From: Caballeronia mineralivorans PML1(12)
GTDB taxonomy: Bacteria; Pseudomonadota; Gammaproteobacteria; Burkholderiales; Burkholderiaceae
Reading direction: 5' to 3'
Assembly (NCBI RefSeq): GCF_001028175.1
Contig: NZ_AEJF01000171.1
Coordinates: 24,447 to 88,446 of the forward strand
Length of the DNA stretch: 64,000 nt
The notes under the pieces were generated by a model. It made no database searches, was not told the DNA's origin, and was given only the letters and a program-made list of their open reading frames with translations. The position numbers and the translations under genes were made by a program. Of this stretch, positions 51,078-59,268 are shown one piece after another (position 1 is the first letter of the stretch; the number at the start of each line of letters is the position of its first letter).

Positions 51078-52064
51078 ATGAAACTTGCCACGCTGAAGGA
51101 CGGTACGCGCGACGGCCAACTGGTCGTTGTATCGCGAGATTTGCGCACGGCGGCCATTGCCGACGCGATCGTGCCGACGCTGCAACGCGCGCTGGACGAC
51201 TGGACTTTCTACGCGCCGCAATTGCTGGATCTGTCGGATTCGTTGAACCAGGGCCGCGCGCGCCACTCGTTCGCCTTCGATCCGAAAGCGTGCATGGCGC
51301 CGCTTCCCCGTGCCTTCCAATGGGCCGACGGCTCGGCCTACGTGAACCACGTCGAACTCGTGCGCCGCGCGCGCAACGCGGAAATGCCGCCCGAATTCTG
51401 GACCGATCCGCTGATGTACCAGGGCGGCGGCGACGATCTGCTGGGTCCCACGGACGATATCGTGTGTGCATCGGAGGCTTATGGGATCGACTTCGAAGCC
51501 GAAGTGGCCGTGATCACCACCGACGTGCCGATGACCGTCAAACCCGCCGACGCGCTCAGGCACGTGCGCCTCCTGATGCTGGTCAACGATGTCTCGCTGC
51601 GCAACCTAGTGCCCGCGGAACTCGGCAAAGGTTTCGGCTTTTTCCAGAGCAAGCCGGCCACGGCGTTTTCGCCGGTCGCGGTCACCCCGGACGAGCTCGG
51701 CGATGCCTGGCGCGAAGGCCGCGTGCATCGGCCGATGATCGTGCATTGGAACGGCAAGAAAGTCGGCCAGCCCGATTGCGGCACGGACATGGTGTTCAAC
51801 TTCGGCCAGTTGATCGCGCACGCGGCTAAAACCCGCAACGTGCGCGCGGGATCGATCGTCGGATCGGGTACCGTCTCGAACAAGGATACGAAGCGCGGCT
51901 ATTGCTGTATCGCCGAGAAGCGCTGCCTGGAGACCATCGAACACGGCGCACCGACGACGGAATTCATGAAGTTCGGCGACAGCGTGAAGATCGAAATGTT
52001 CGACGACGCCGGCAAGTCGATCTTCGGTGCAATCGATCAGGCGGTTGTCGCGCTCAACGAATAA
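51078..52064 (+). CDS. Fumarylacetoacetate hydrolase family protein
   Basis: The 328-residue protein has the FAH fold: N-terminal SH3-like part (MKLATLKDGTRDGQLVVVSRDL) and the C-terminal mixed beta-roll with metal ligands Glu-x-Glu in DFEAEVAVITTDVP, Asp in LMLVNDVSLRNL, and SKPATAFSPVAVTPDEL. It cleaves C-C bonds of acylpyruvates or fumarylacetoacetate in aromatic catabolism. Distinct from the 420-residue eukaryotic-type FAH. It leads a plus-strand cluster with a binding protein and an enoyl-CoA hydratase. Confidence 0.92.
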   Translation: MKLATLKDGTRDGQLVVVSRDLRTAAIADAIVPTLQRALDDWTFYAPQLLDLSDSLNQGRARHSFAFDPKACMAPLPRAFQWADGSAYVNHVELVRRARNAEMPPEFWTDPLMYQGGGDDLLGPTDDIVCASEAYGIDFEAEVAVITTDVPMTVKPADALRHVRLLMLVNDVSLRNLVPAELGKGFGFFQSKPATAFSPVAVTPDELGDAWREGRVHRPMIVHWNGKKVGQPDCGTDMVFNFGQLIAHAAKTRNVRAGSIVGSGTVSNKDTKRGYCCIAEKRCLETIEHGAPTTEFMKFGDSVKIEMFDDAGKSIFGAIDQAVVALNE

Positions 52065-52188
52065 CTGGCGCCCTCAGTAAGGGGTTTCGCCCGATGCGCG
52101 CCCATGCTGCGCCGCCCTACACTTAGCCGCATTGCGTCGAAACGCTCATAAAAAATTGCGTCGGCGCACCCATAACAAGGAGACTTCG

Positions 52189-53367
52189 ATGCAGTCAGGC
52201 GGCGGATGGGGAACGGCGTTCAGGCAACTGGCGGCGGGTGTTTTGATCACACTTTCAACGGCGGCCTGGGCGCAGACGCCGCATGTGAAGATCGGGCTGG
52301 TGTTGTCGCTGACGGGGCCGGCCGCGTCGCTCGGCATTCCGGCGCGCGATACTGTCGCGTTGCTGCCGAAGGAAATGGGCGGCCGTCCGGTGGATTACAT
52401 CATTCTCGACGACGCCTCCGACACCACGCAAGCCGTCCAGACCACGAAGAAGCTGATCTCCGAAGATCACGTGGACGCGATCATCGGTTCATCGATTACG
52501 CCAAACTCGCTCGCCATGATCGATATCGTCGCCGACGGCCAGACGCCGATGATCTCGCTGGCGTCGTCATCGAAGATCATTGAACCTGTCGATGCCAAGC
52601 GCCACTGGGTCTTCAAGACGCCGCAAACCGACGCGATGATGGCATCGGCGATTGCAGAACATGCCAGCAATCACGGCGTGAAAACGATGGCGTTCATCGG
52701 TCAGGCCGACGCGCTCGGCGAGACGTTTTACGCGGAGGTATCGAAGTTCGCGCAGCTTCACAAGATCGCGATGGTGGCGAACGAGCGCTTCAACCGCACC
52801 GACACCAGCGTGACCGGGCAGGTGCTGAAGATCCTGGCCGCGAAGCCGGACGCGGTGGTCGTAGGCGCAGCGGGAACACCCGCCGCGTTGCCGCCAAAGA
52901 CGTTGATAGAACGCGGCTACAAGGGCACGATCTATCATAATCACGGCACGGGTAACCGCGACTTCCTGCGCGTGTGCGGTGCGGATTGCAACGGCACGTT
53001 TTTGCCGACGAGCCCGGTTCTGGTCGCCTCGCAATTGCCTGACGATCATCCGGCGAAACATCTCGCGCTCGAGTACATCAAACTGTACGAATCGAAATAC
53101 GGCGCGGGGTCGGTATCGGCGTTTGGCTCGTATGCTTGGGACGCGGGTATGTTGCTGAACCGCGCGGTGCCCATTGCGATGAAAGCGGGCGCGCCGGGCA
53201 CGCCCGAGTTTCGCGGCGCTTTACGCGATGCGCTGGAAAGCACGAAAAATTTCGCGGACTCGAACGGCCTCGTCAACATGACGCCGAACGATCATATCGG
53301 TCTCGATCAACGTGCTCGCGTGATCGCGAAAATCGAGAGCGGCAAGTGGATTTATCAACCTCGTTGA
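52189..53367 (+). CDS. Branched-chain-amino-acid-type ABC substrate-binding protein
   Basis: A 392-residue periplasmic protein from ATG 52189 (AAGGAGA upstream): signal peptide to AAWAQ, then HVKIGLVLSLTGPAASLGIPARDTVALL, the class I binding-protein core, and KKLISEDHVDAIIGSSITPNSLAMIDI. The ligand could be an amino acid or an aromatic/organic acid. Permease and ATPase genes are not adjacent; the genes around point to an acid degraded by the FAH protein and hydratase (inference). Confidence 0.92.
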   Translation: MQSGGGWGTAFRQLAAGVLITLSTAAWAQTPHVKIGLVLSLTGPAASLGIPARDTVALLPKEMGGRPVDYIILDDASDTTQAVQTTKKLISEDHVDAIIGSSITPNSLAMIDIVADGQTPMISLASSSKIIEPVDAKRHWVFKTPQTDAMMASAIAEHASNHGVKTMAFIGQADALGETFYAEVSKFAQLHKIAMVANERFNRTDTSVTGQVLKILAAKPDAVVVGAAGTPAALPPKTLIERGYKGTIYHNHGTGNRDFLRVCGADCNGTFLPTSPVLVASQLPDDHPAKHLALEYIKLYESKYGAGSVSAFGSYAWDAGMLLNRAVPIAMKAGAPGTPEFRGALRDALESTKNFADSNGLVNMTPNDHIGLDQRARVIAKIESGKWIYQPR

Positions 53368-53391
53368 TCCTCCTTTAGCTAAGGCACGACC

Positions 53392-54219
53392 ATGAGCGAC
53401 CTATCTCTCTACGCGCATTACACGTCGCTGGAATTGCGGCGGCACGATCACGGTGTGCTCGAAATCGTGATGAACGGCGCGGGTGCGAACAAGAGCGGAC
53501 TCGCAACCGCCGATGCCAATATGCATCGCGAACTGGCGGATATCTGGCGCGATATCGATCGCGATCCAGATACGCGCGTGGCGTTGATTCGCGGCGAGGG
53601 CAAGGGATTTTCAGGCGGCGGCGACCTGGATCTGGTCGAACAGATGGCCTCGGATTTCGAGGTCCGTGCGCGGGTCTGGCGCGAAGCGCGCGATCTCGTT
53701 TATAACGTGATCAACTGCAGCAAACCGATCGTCTCGGCGATGCACGGCCCGGCGGTCGGTGCAGGACTCGTCGCGGGCCTTCTCGCTGATATTTCCATCG
53801 CGGCGAAAACGGCGCGCATTATCGATGGTCATACGCGGCTCGGCGTGGCCGCCGGCGACCACGCCGCGATTGTGTGGCCGTTGCTGTGCGGCATGGCGAA
53901 AGCGAAGTATTACCTGCTGTTGTGCGAACCGGTGAGCGGCGAGGAAGCGGAGCGGATCGGTTTGGTGTCGCTGGCGGTAGATGAGAGCGAATTGCTGCCG
54001 AAAGCGGTTGAAGTTGCGAATCGTCTGGCGCAAGGTTCGCAGACGGCAATCCGCTGGACCAAATACGCGCTGAACAACTGGCTGCGAACGGCCGGTCCCG
54101 CCTTCGATACCTCGCTGGCACTCGAATTCATGGGCTTTTCCGGACCCGACGTGCAGGAAGGGATCAAGTCGCTGCGCGAGCGGCGCGCGCCGGATTTCCC
54201 GGGCGGATCGCCGTTCTAG
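53392..54219 (+). CDS. Enoyl-CoA hydratase/isomerase family protein
   Basis: A 275-residue crotonase-fold enzyme. The oxyanion-hole segments are visible: EGKGFSGGGDLDLVEQ and MHGPAVGAGLVAGLLADISIAAKTARI. The glutamate pair of canonical hydratases is not obvious (ASP/HTRLGVAAGDHAAIVW follows), so the reaction may be another of the superfamily (isomerase, hydrolase). Substrate is an acyl-CoA. It is 25 nt from the binding-protein gene and 63 nt before phaM. Confidence 0.9.
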   Translation: MSDLSLYAHYTSLELRRHDHGVLEIVMNGAGANKSGLATADANMHRELADIWRDIDRDPDTRVALIRGEGKGFSGGGDLDLVEQMASDFEVRARVWREARDLVYNVINCSKPIVSAMHGPAVGAGLVAGLLADISIAAKTARIIDGHTRLGVAAGDHAAIVWPLLCGMAKAKYYLLLCEPVSGEEAERIGLVSLAVDESELLPKAVEVANRLAQGSQTAIRWTKYALNNWLRTAGPAFDTSLALEFMGFSGPDVQEGIKSLRERRAPDFPGGSPF

Positions 54220-54281
54220 ATGTGCATCGAATCTTTTGTGGTTTCCCTCATATGTTCCCGCAGCACCAAGGAGAAAGTCTC

Positions 54282-54998
54282 ATGACCGATACGCCCGGTG
54301 GTACGCCGCCTTTTGGAAGTTTCTCCGGCATGACCGGTTTCTCACAGGGCGACATAATGGAAAAGATGTGGGACATGATGAAGTTGAACCCGTTTGCGGC
54401 AGCCGCGGGCGGATCGCCGTCGCTTTCTATGATGTCCGACATGCTCGCGCCGCTGACCAACGTGGAGGAGCTCGATAAACGGATCAAAGACATGCGCGCT
54501 GTCGAGCAATGGCTGAAGCTCAATCTGAACATGCTGCAATCGGCCATTCAGGCGCTGGAAGTGCAGCGTGCGACGCTCGCGACGCTGCGTGCGTTCGGCG
54601 CGTTCGCGCAGTCGTCGGTGGAGAATGCGCAGGCTTCGGCGGCTTCGTCGTCGGCTGCTGCTGCATGGCCTGCGCCGCCGCAGGAAAAGCCGAAGGCGGA
54701 AGCGGAGCCGGGCACAGCCGCGCCCAATGAAGCCGGCGTGAACGACGCGTCATTCGATCCCTCCGGCTGGTGGAACATGCTTCAGTCGCAATTCAACAGT
54801 CTCGCGACCCTGGCGATGGCGCAACAGCATGCCGGCGCTGCGGCGCCCAGCATGAGCACGGATGAAGACGAGAACGGCGACGATGACGATGACGACATCG
54901 AACCGCCTGAAGCCGAGGCGCCGCCGCCCGCGGCAAAGAAAGCCGCGGCGAAGAAGGCACCAGCCAGGAAAGCGGCGGTAAGAAAGAAGCCGCTTTGA
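54282..54998 (+). CDS. phaM: Polyhydroxyalkanoate granule-associated protein PhaM
   Basis: A 238-residue protein from ATG 54282 (AAGGAGAA upstream). N-terminal helical domain: NVEELDKRIKDMRAVEQWLKLNLNMLQSAI and ALEVQRATLATLRAFGAF, typical of PhaM. An Ala/Pro-rich, then acidic (DEDENGDDDDDD) stretch is followed by a Lys/Ala-rich, histone-like tail (AKKAAAKKAPARKA). PhaM activates PHB synthase PhaC and links granules to the nucleoid by its basic tail. No phaC is in the window. Confidence 0.9.
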   Translation: MTDTPGGTPPFGSFSGMTGFSQGDIMEKMWDMMKLNPFAAAAGGSPSLSMMSDMLAPLTNVEELDKRIKDMRAVEQWLKLNLNMLQSAIQALEVQRATLATLRAFGAFAQSSVENAQASAASSSAAAAWPAPPQEKPKAEAEPGTAAPNEAGVNDASFDPSGWWNMLQSQFNSLATLAMAQQHAGAAAPSMSTDEDENGDDDDDDIEPPEAEAPPPAAKKAAAKKAPARKAAVRKKPL

Positions 54999-55037
54999 GG
55001 TTTGCTTAGAGGGGCTGCGGCGCGGTGGAACGACGAC

Positions 55038-55652
55038 CTACTGCGCTGCGCCGTTGGCGAGCAGCTGGTTGCGCAACCCCGGCGCCGACGTGCGCGGATC
55101 GAGCCAGATCGCGAAGAACGCGCGAGCGAAATCGTCGCCGGGAATCAAGCCGATGACTTTGTCGCCGGCATAAAACGTCGTGCCGCGTTCTGGCACGAAC
55201 ACGCCAATCACATGATCTCCCGGTTGCACGTCCGGGAAGATATCTTCCATCTGCTGTTGCCATTGCGCTGTCTGCTCCCGGCTGGCGACCTTCAGACCGT
55301 CCATTTCCTCGCGGCCTCTTTTGGCTATCGAGGTGCCCTTGAAAGCGCGTGCATATTCGACATCCACCGCGAGCGGCCGCGCCGCCAGTTCCTTGCTCGA
55401 CAAACCCGCCGGCCCGACAAAAAGCTTGGCGTCGTAGATATGCAAACCGTACATGCGCAGTTCGCCTTCGCCCTGCATGCGCGCTTGCGGAATGGTCTGG
55501 CGCACGAGCGCCGTGGCATCGAAGGCGAACGCCTGAAGGGGCGGCACGAGCAGCACCAGAAGGAGCGTGGCGGCTCGGCAGATCAGGCGTGTTCCAGCGT
55601 GAACTGAATCACGTCGGTGTTGGAGTGCGCGAACGCGGCCTCGCAATAACAT
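55038..55652 (-). CDS. Chalcone-isomerase-like periplasmic protein
   Basis: About 200 residues with a signal-type hydrophobic segment (RAATLLLVLLVPPLQAFA) followed by the chalcone-isomerase-like fold: GEGELRMYGLHIYDAKLFVGP, AVDVEYARAFKGTSIAKRG and PGDHVIGVFVPERGTTFYAGDKVIG. The start is uncertain: ATG 55652 lies within the CFA gene, so the true start may be an alternative codon nearer the signal segment. It is the last gene of the light-linked lipid operon. Members of this family elsewhere bind fatty acids or heme; catalysis is not implied. Confidence 0.82.
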   Translation of the reverse strand: MLLRGRVRALQHRRDSVHAGTRLICRAATLLLVLLVPPLQAFAFDATALVRQTIPQARMQGEGELRMYGLHIYDAKLFVGPAGLSSKELAARPLAVDVEYARAFKGTSIAKRGREEMDGLKVASREQTAQWQQQMEDIFPDVQPGDHVIGVFVPERGTTFYAGDKVIGLIPGDDFARAFFAIWLDPRTSAPGLRNQLLANGAAQ

Positions 55653-56866
55653 AAGTAAAAGTCCCACAAGCGGATGAATCGTTCGTCGAATCCTTGCGCA
55701 CGAACCTCGTCTAGCTGGTTAACGAATGCATTGCGCCATAACTTGAGCGTGCGCGCATAGTCGCGGCCAAAAGAAAACTGGTTGACCACTTTCAGCCCAT
55801 GACGTTCCGCGGATTGCACGAAGACAGCAGGAGACGGCAGCATACCGCCTGGAAAAATATATTGCTGGATGAAGTCGGTGCTGGTTCTGTAGCGATCGAA
55901 CAGCGTGTTGTCGATGGTGATCGTCTGCACGCACGCCCGGCCGCCGCGCTTGAGGTTGCGCTTGAGGCATTCGAAGTAGCTGGGCCAGTATTCCTCGCCG
56001 ACGGCTTCGAACATTTCTAGCGATGCAATGGCGTCGAACTGGCCGTGGGCATCGCGGTAATCCTGAAGGCGCAGGTCGGCTCGTTCAGCGAGGCCCGCGT
56101 CCGCCAGACGCTGCTGTGCGTATGCGAGTTGCTCGGTGGATAGCGTAAGGCCGGTAATATTCGCTTTCGCCTCGCTTGCAGCAAGCTTAGCGAAACCACC
56201 CCAGCCGCAGCCGATTTCCAGCACGTTCAAGTCCACACGGTCGAGTTTCAACTCGTTTAGCAGCCGCCGGTATTTCGCACGCTGCGCGTCGTCGAGCGTC
56301 TGGTCGGGAGAGCCGTCGAAGAGCGCGCTCGAATAGGTCATCGTGCTGTCGAGCCACAGCTTGTAGAACGCGTTGCCGAGATCGTAATGTGCGTGGATGT
56401 TGCGCCGGCTGCCTGCCTTCGTGTTCGCATTGCGCAGATGCCGCAGGCGATTCGTCAGCTTGCCGAACCATGATCCATAGATCACCGCTTCAACTGTTGT
56501 GCGGTTGCGGACCATGATGTCGAGCAGCGCGGCGAGGTCGTCCGTATGCCAGTCGCCGGCCAGATACGTTTCGGCAAAGCCGATATCGCCGCTCTTCAGC
56601 GCCGCCGCGCACACGTTCCAGTTGGTCAGCACGACACGCGCGTACGGCGGGTTGCCGCCAGCGTCGGGCGCTTGTCCATAGCGGCGCGTGGTGCCGTCGG
56701 GGAGATGGACATCGAGGACGCCGTATTGAAGCTGGCTCAGCAACCTGAGCACCACGCGTGCGGCCGCGGGTTTGCGCAGCGCGCGATGGGTCCGAAGCAA
56801 AGGCAGGATGAACCACGATGCCACCGGATTGCGAAGCGATGAAGGAGAGGAGGGCTGTGTCGACAT
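55583..56866 (-). CDS. Cyclopropane-fatty-acyl-phospholipid synthase-like methyltransferase
   Basis: A 427-residue SAM-dependent enzyme from ATG 56866. The SAM site is VLEIGCGWGGFAKLAASE, followed by LSTEQLAYAQQRLADAGL and DAIASLEMFEAVGEEYWPSYF of the CFA family. The N-terminal module (LLSQLQYGVLDVHLPDGTTRRYG) is also typical. It methylates an unsaturated phospholipid acyl chain, giving a cyclopropane or branched (furan precursor) acid at the membrane. Its partners here are FAD oxidoreductase and DUF1365, the set found in light/singlet-oxygen regulons of other proteobacteria. Confidence 0.93.
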   Translation of the reverse strand: MSTQPSSPSSLRNPVASWFILPLLRTHRALRKPAAARVVLRLLSQLQYGVLDVHLPDGTTRRYGQAPDAGGNPPYARVVLTNWNVCAAALKSGDIGFAETYLAGDWHTDDLAALLDIMVRNRTTVEAVIYGSWFGKLTNRLRHLRNANTKAGSRRNIHAHYDLGNAFYKLWLDSTMTYSSALFDGSPDQTLDDAQRAKYRRLLNELKLDRVDLNVLEIGCGWGGFAKLAASEAKANITGLTLSTEQLAYAQQRLADAGLAERADLRLQDYRDAHGQFDAIASLEMFEAVGEEYWPSYFECLKRNLKRGGRACVQTITIDNTLFDRYRTSTDFIQQYIFPGGMLPSPAVFVQSAERHGLKVVNQFSFGRDYARTLKLWRNAFVNQLDEVRAQGFDERFIRLWDFYLCYCEAAFAHSNTDVIQFTLEHA

Positions 56867-56873
56867 TTGCAAG

Positions 56874-57704
56874 TCACCTGGTCGGCAGTTCGGCCCGCTC
56901 GTGCGAGACATTCGCGGACGGCGGAGTGGGTTTGCTCAGGAACGGCACGCGCTTGAAGAACAGCTTCAGCGCCTGCCAGTGAATTCTCGCGACCACACCA
57001 AACGTCATCAGCGGATAACCGAAGAACACGCGCAGCACGTTGCGGGTGTCGAGTGGACACGCGGTCCCCGCGATGCTGGTCAGCAGCAGCGGACCCTCGC
57101 CGTCGTCGTAATCGATGCGCGCCAGCGACCGCAGCGGCTTGCCGCATTTCGGCGATGCAAACATGAAGTGGAACGTGTAGTGTCCCTGCACCTTGCAGAA
57201 CGGCGACACGTGAAAGACCTTGCGCGCGGTGAGCGGCGCGCCGTTGTGGATGCCGCCGGCGGGATCGAGCAGATAGCAGTGGCACTCGCCGAACGTGTTG
57301 TTCACTTCGCAGACCACGGCGCGCAACGATCCGTCCGCGCGTTCGCAAAACCAGAAGCTGACAGGGTTAAAGACGTAGCCCAGCACGCGCGGGAACGTGT
57401 GCAGGAAGATCTCGCCGGTGGCGTCGTGGATGCCGTTTTCATGCAGCATCGCTTCGATCCATTGCAGCGCTGTTTGTCCTGCGGCACCGTGATCGCTGTC
57501 GTAAAAGCTCAGCAGGCCGAAGCGATTGGTCGCGAAAAAAAGCGAGTTTTGATGTGCGCCCCGAGCGAGTCGCGCAGCGCGGGCGCGAAGCGGCAGCCGC
57601 AACGTGTAGACACCGTAGGTGAACGCGTTGCGCGCGGGGCGCAGCCGCCTGTGGCGCACCGAGCCCACGAGCAGTAGGTCGGGGGTATCGAAGGGGGTGC
57701 TCAT
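56874..57704 (-). CDS. DUF1365 domain protein
   Basis: The 276-residue protein has the DUF1365 pattern: LLVGSVRHRRLRPARNAFTYGVYTLRL at the N-terminus, then FLHTFPRVLGYVFNPVSFWFCERADGSLRAVVCEVNNTFGE and HVSPFCKVQGHYTFHFM. No catalytic role is established. Its start overlaps the stop of the FAD oxidoreductase by four bases and its stop lies 7 nt from cfa: tight coupling. The co-occurrence with CFA-like enzymes argues for a role in fatty-acyl modification. Confidence 0.93.
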   Translation of the reverse strand: MSTPFDTPDLLLVGSVRHRRLRPARNAFTYGVYTLRLPLRARAARLARGAHQNSLFFATNRFGLLSFYDSDHGAAGQTALQWIEAMLHENGIHDATGEIFLHTFPRVLGYVFNPVSFWFCERADGSLRAVVCEVNNTFGECHCYLLDPAGGIHNGAPLTARKVFHVSPFCKVQGHYTFHFMFASPKCGKPLRSLARIDYDDGEGPLLLTSIAGTACPLDTRNVLRVFFGYPLMTFGVVARIHWQALKLFFKRVPFLSKPTPPSANVSHERAELPTR

Positions 57705-58996
57705 GCTGCAAGCGCCGGTGCGTTACTGCTCAGTGCAGCGACGGCGGTCAGCTTCGCGGCCGCGTCCAGTCCCGACTTCAGGCCATCCTCGTGGAATCCG
57801 TAACCGGTCCACGCGCCCGCGAACCATGTGTTGCGCACGCCTTGCATCGAAGGCAAAACGCGTTGAGCCTGCACGGCGGTTTGATCGAAGACGGGATGGC
57901 GGTAGGCGAACTCACGCATCACTGTGTCGCGACGCGGCTCGCGCACGGGATTCAGCGAGACGATTACCGGCGTCTTGAACGGCAGCGGTTGTAGCTTGTT
58001 GATGAGGTAGTGCACGCACAACTGCGGCTCGCCGCCCAGCTCCCCGGTGCGGCTTTCATAGTTCCATGCCGACCATGCGCGCTGCGCCGGCAACAGCCGC
58101 GCGTCCGTGTGCAGCACCGCGCGATTCGGCGCGTAGCCAATCGCACCGAGCGTGGCCGATTCGTCGCGCGAGGGATCGGCGAGCAGCGCCAGCGCCTGAT
58201 CGCTGTGGCAGGCGAGCACGACGTGATCGAAGTGTTCAATTCCCCGCGTGCTTTCGATCTCAACGCCCAACGCGCTGCGCCTCACTGATTTCACGGGCGC
58301 ACAAATACGGGCATCGCCGATGGCGGGCAACATGCGCCGCACGTATTCGCGCGCGCCGCCGTTGACCGTGTGCCATTGCGGCCGGTCGTTGACTTGCAGC
58401 AGCCCGTGGTTGTGACAAAAGCGGATCAACGTGCCGATGGGAAACGCCATCATCTGCGATGTCGAACACGACCAGATCGCACCGATCATCGGCAGCAGAT
58501 ACCAGTCGCGGAACGTCGTCGAAAATTTTTCGCGTTCGAGGAAGGCGCTCACTGGCTCGGCGAGTTGGATGTCCCGGCTTGCCCGGACGAGCGCGGTGGT
58601 CGTGCGGTTAAAGCGCAGGATCTCGGCCAGCATGCGCAGAAACGCCGGGCGCAGCAGATTGCGACGCTGCGTGAAGACCGTGTTCAGGTCGCTGCCGGCC
58701 CACTCGAGCCGACGCTCCGTCAGCGATACGGAGAACGACATATCGGTTGCGGTAGTGGGGATGTCGAGTTCTTCAAAAAGCTTCACCAGGTTCGGATAGG
58801 TACGGTGATTGAAGACCAGGAAACCCGTATCCACGCCGTGCGTGATGCCATCGAGTGTCACGTCCACCGTGTTCGTGTGACCGCCGAAGTAGCCGTTGGC
58901 CTCGAACAGCGTTACATCGATACCCGCCTTGGCCCTCGCCAGCCGGTACGCGCACGCCAGTCCCGAAATCCCCGCTCCGATTACCGCGACTTTCAT
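57701..58996 (-). CDS. FAD-dependent oxidoreductase (amine-oxidase fold)
   Basis: A 431-residue flavoprotein beginning MKVAVIGAGISGLACAYRLARA (dinucleotide-binding motif) and TLFEANGYFGGHTNTVDV. The C-terminal flavin segment is VRNTWFAGAWTGYGFHEDGLKSGLDAA. Related proteins are the protoporphyrinogen-oxidase/phytoene-desaturase-like desaturases. First gene of the leftward operon; downstream DUF1365 and CFA-like genes suggest a fatty-acyl desaturation or oxidation step. The leader is about 120 nt if the promoter at 59127-59154 is right. Confidence 0.93.
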   Translation of the reverse strand: MKVAVIGAGISGLACAYRLARAKAGIDVTLFEANGYFGGHTNTVDVTLDGITHGVDTGFLVFNHRTYPNLVKLFEELDIPTTATDMSFSVSLTERRLEWAGSDLNTVFTQRRNLLRPAFLRMLAEILRFNRTTTALVRASRDIQLAEPVSAFLEREKFSTTFRDWYLLPMIGAIWSCSTSQMMAFPIGTLIRFCHNHGLLQVNDRPQWHTVNGGAREYVRRMLPAIGDARICAPVKSVRRSALGVEIESTRGIEHFDHVVLACHSDQALALLADPSRDESATLGAIGYAPNRAVLHTDARLLPAQRAWSAWNYESRTGELGGEPQLCVHYLINKLQPLPFKTPVIVSLNPVREPRRDTVMREFAYRHPVFDQTAVQAQRVLPSMQGVRNTWFAGAWTGYGFHEDGLKSGLDAAAKLTAVAALSSNAPALAA

Positions 58997-59126
58997 GACG
59001 TTGCTCCGTGTGTCTTTGTCTTTTGCGTTCCGACCAGCGCGCGGTTGCTCATGCCGTGTTCAAGGTGATTTACGCAATCCCCGTCGCGATGGATGCAGCC
59101 AGCTGGAATTAAACGGTCATTTCTTG

Positions 59127-59154
59127 ACTATATTTTGTCCATCAAAAACACAAA
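59127..59154 (-). promoter_or_regulatory. Predicted sigma-70 promoter of the FAD/DUF1365/CFA operon
   Basis: On the minus strand TTTGTG (59149-59154) is separated by 16 nt from TATAGT (59127-59132). Operator-like site 1 fills the spacer, an arrangement typical for MerR-family control. Confidence 0.6.
59134..59148. promoter_or_regulatory. LitR/CarH operator-like site 1
   Basis: TTTGTCCATCAAAAA shares its first nine bases with site 3 and lies in the spacer of the predicted lipid-operon promoter. The second half is degenerate. Confidence 0.5.
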
Positions 59155-59156
59155 AA

Positions 59157-59171
59157 TTCGTCTATGATAAA
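59157..59171. promoter_or_regulatory. LitR/CarH operator-like site 2
   Basis: TTCGTCTATGATAAA is an imperfect version of the TTTGTC-CAT-GACAAA palindrome and lies 23 bp (about two helical turns) from site 1, just upstream of the -35 box. Confidence 0.5.
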
Positions 59172-59253
59172 CAATGTTTGAGTCGTCACTAAAGTCCGTA
59201 GATATTAGAGTTTGAGGATATTGGCCTCGCTGCTTAATTTATACATATGACAA

Positions 59254-59268
59254 TTTGTCCATGACAAA
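59254..59268. promoter_or_regulatory. LitR/CarH operator-like site 3, on the litR start codon
   Basis: TTTGTC-CAT-GACAAA is a perfect 6+6 inverted repeat with a 3-nt spacer whose centre includes the ATG (59261). The 11-bp palindrome GACAATTTGTC (59249-59259) overlaps it. Binding here would block litR itself. Confidence 0.6.
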
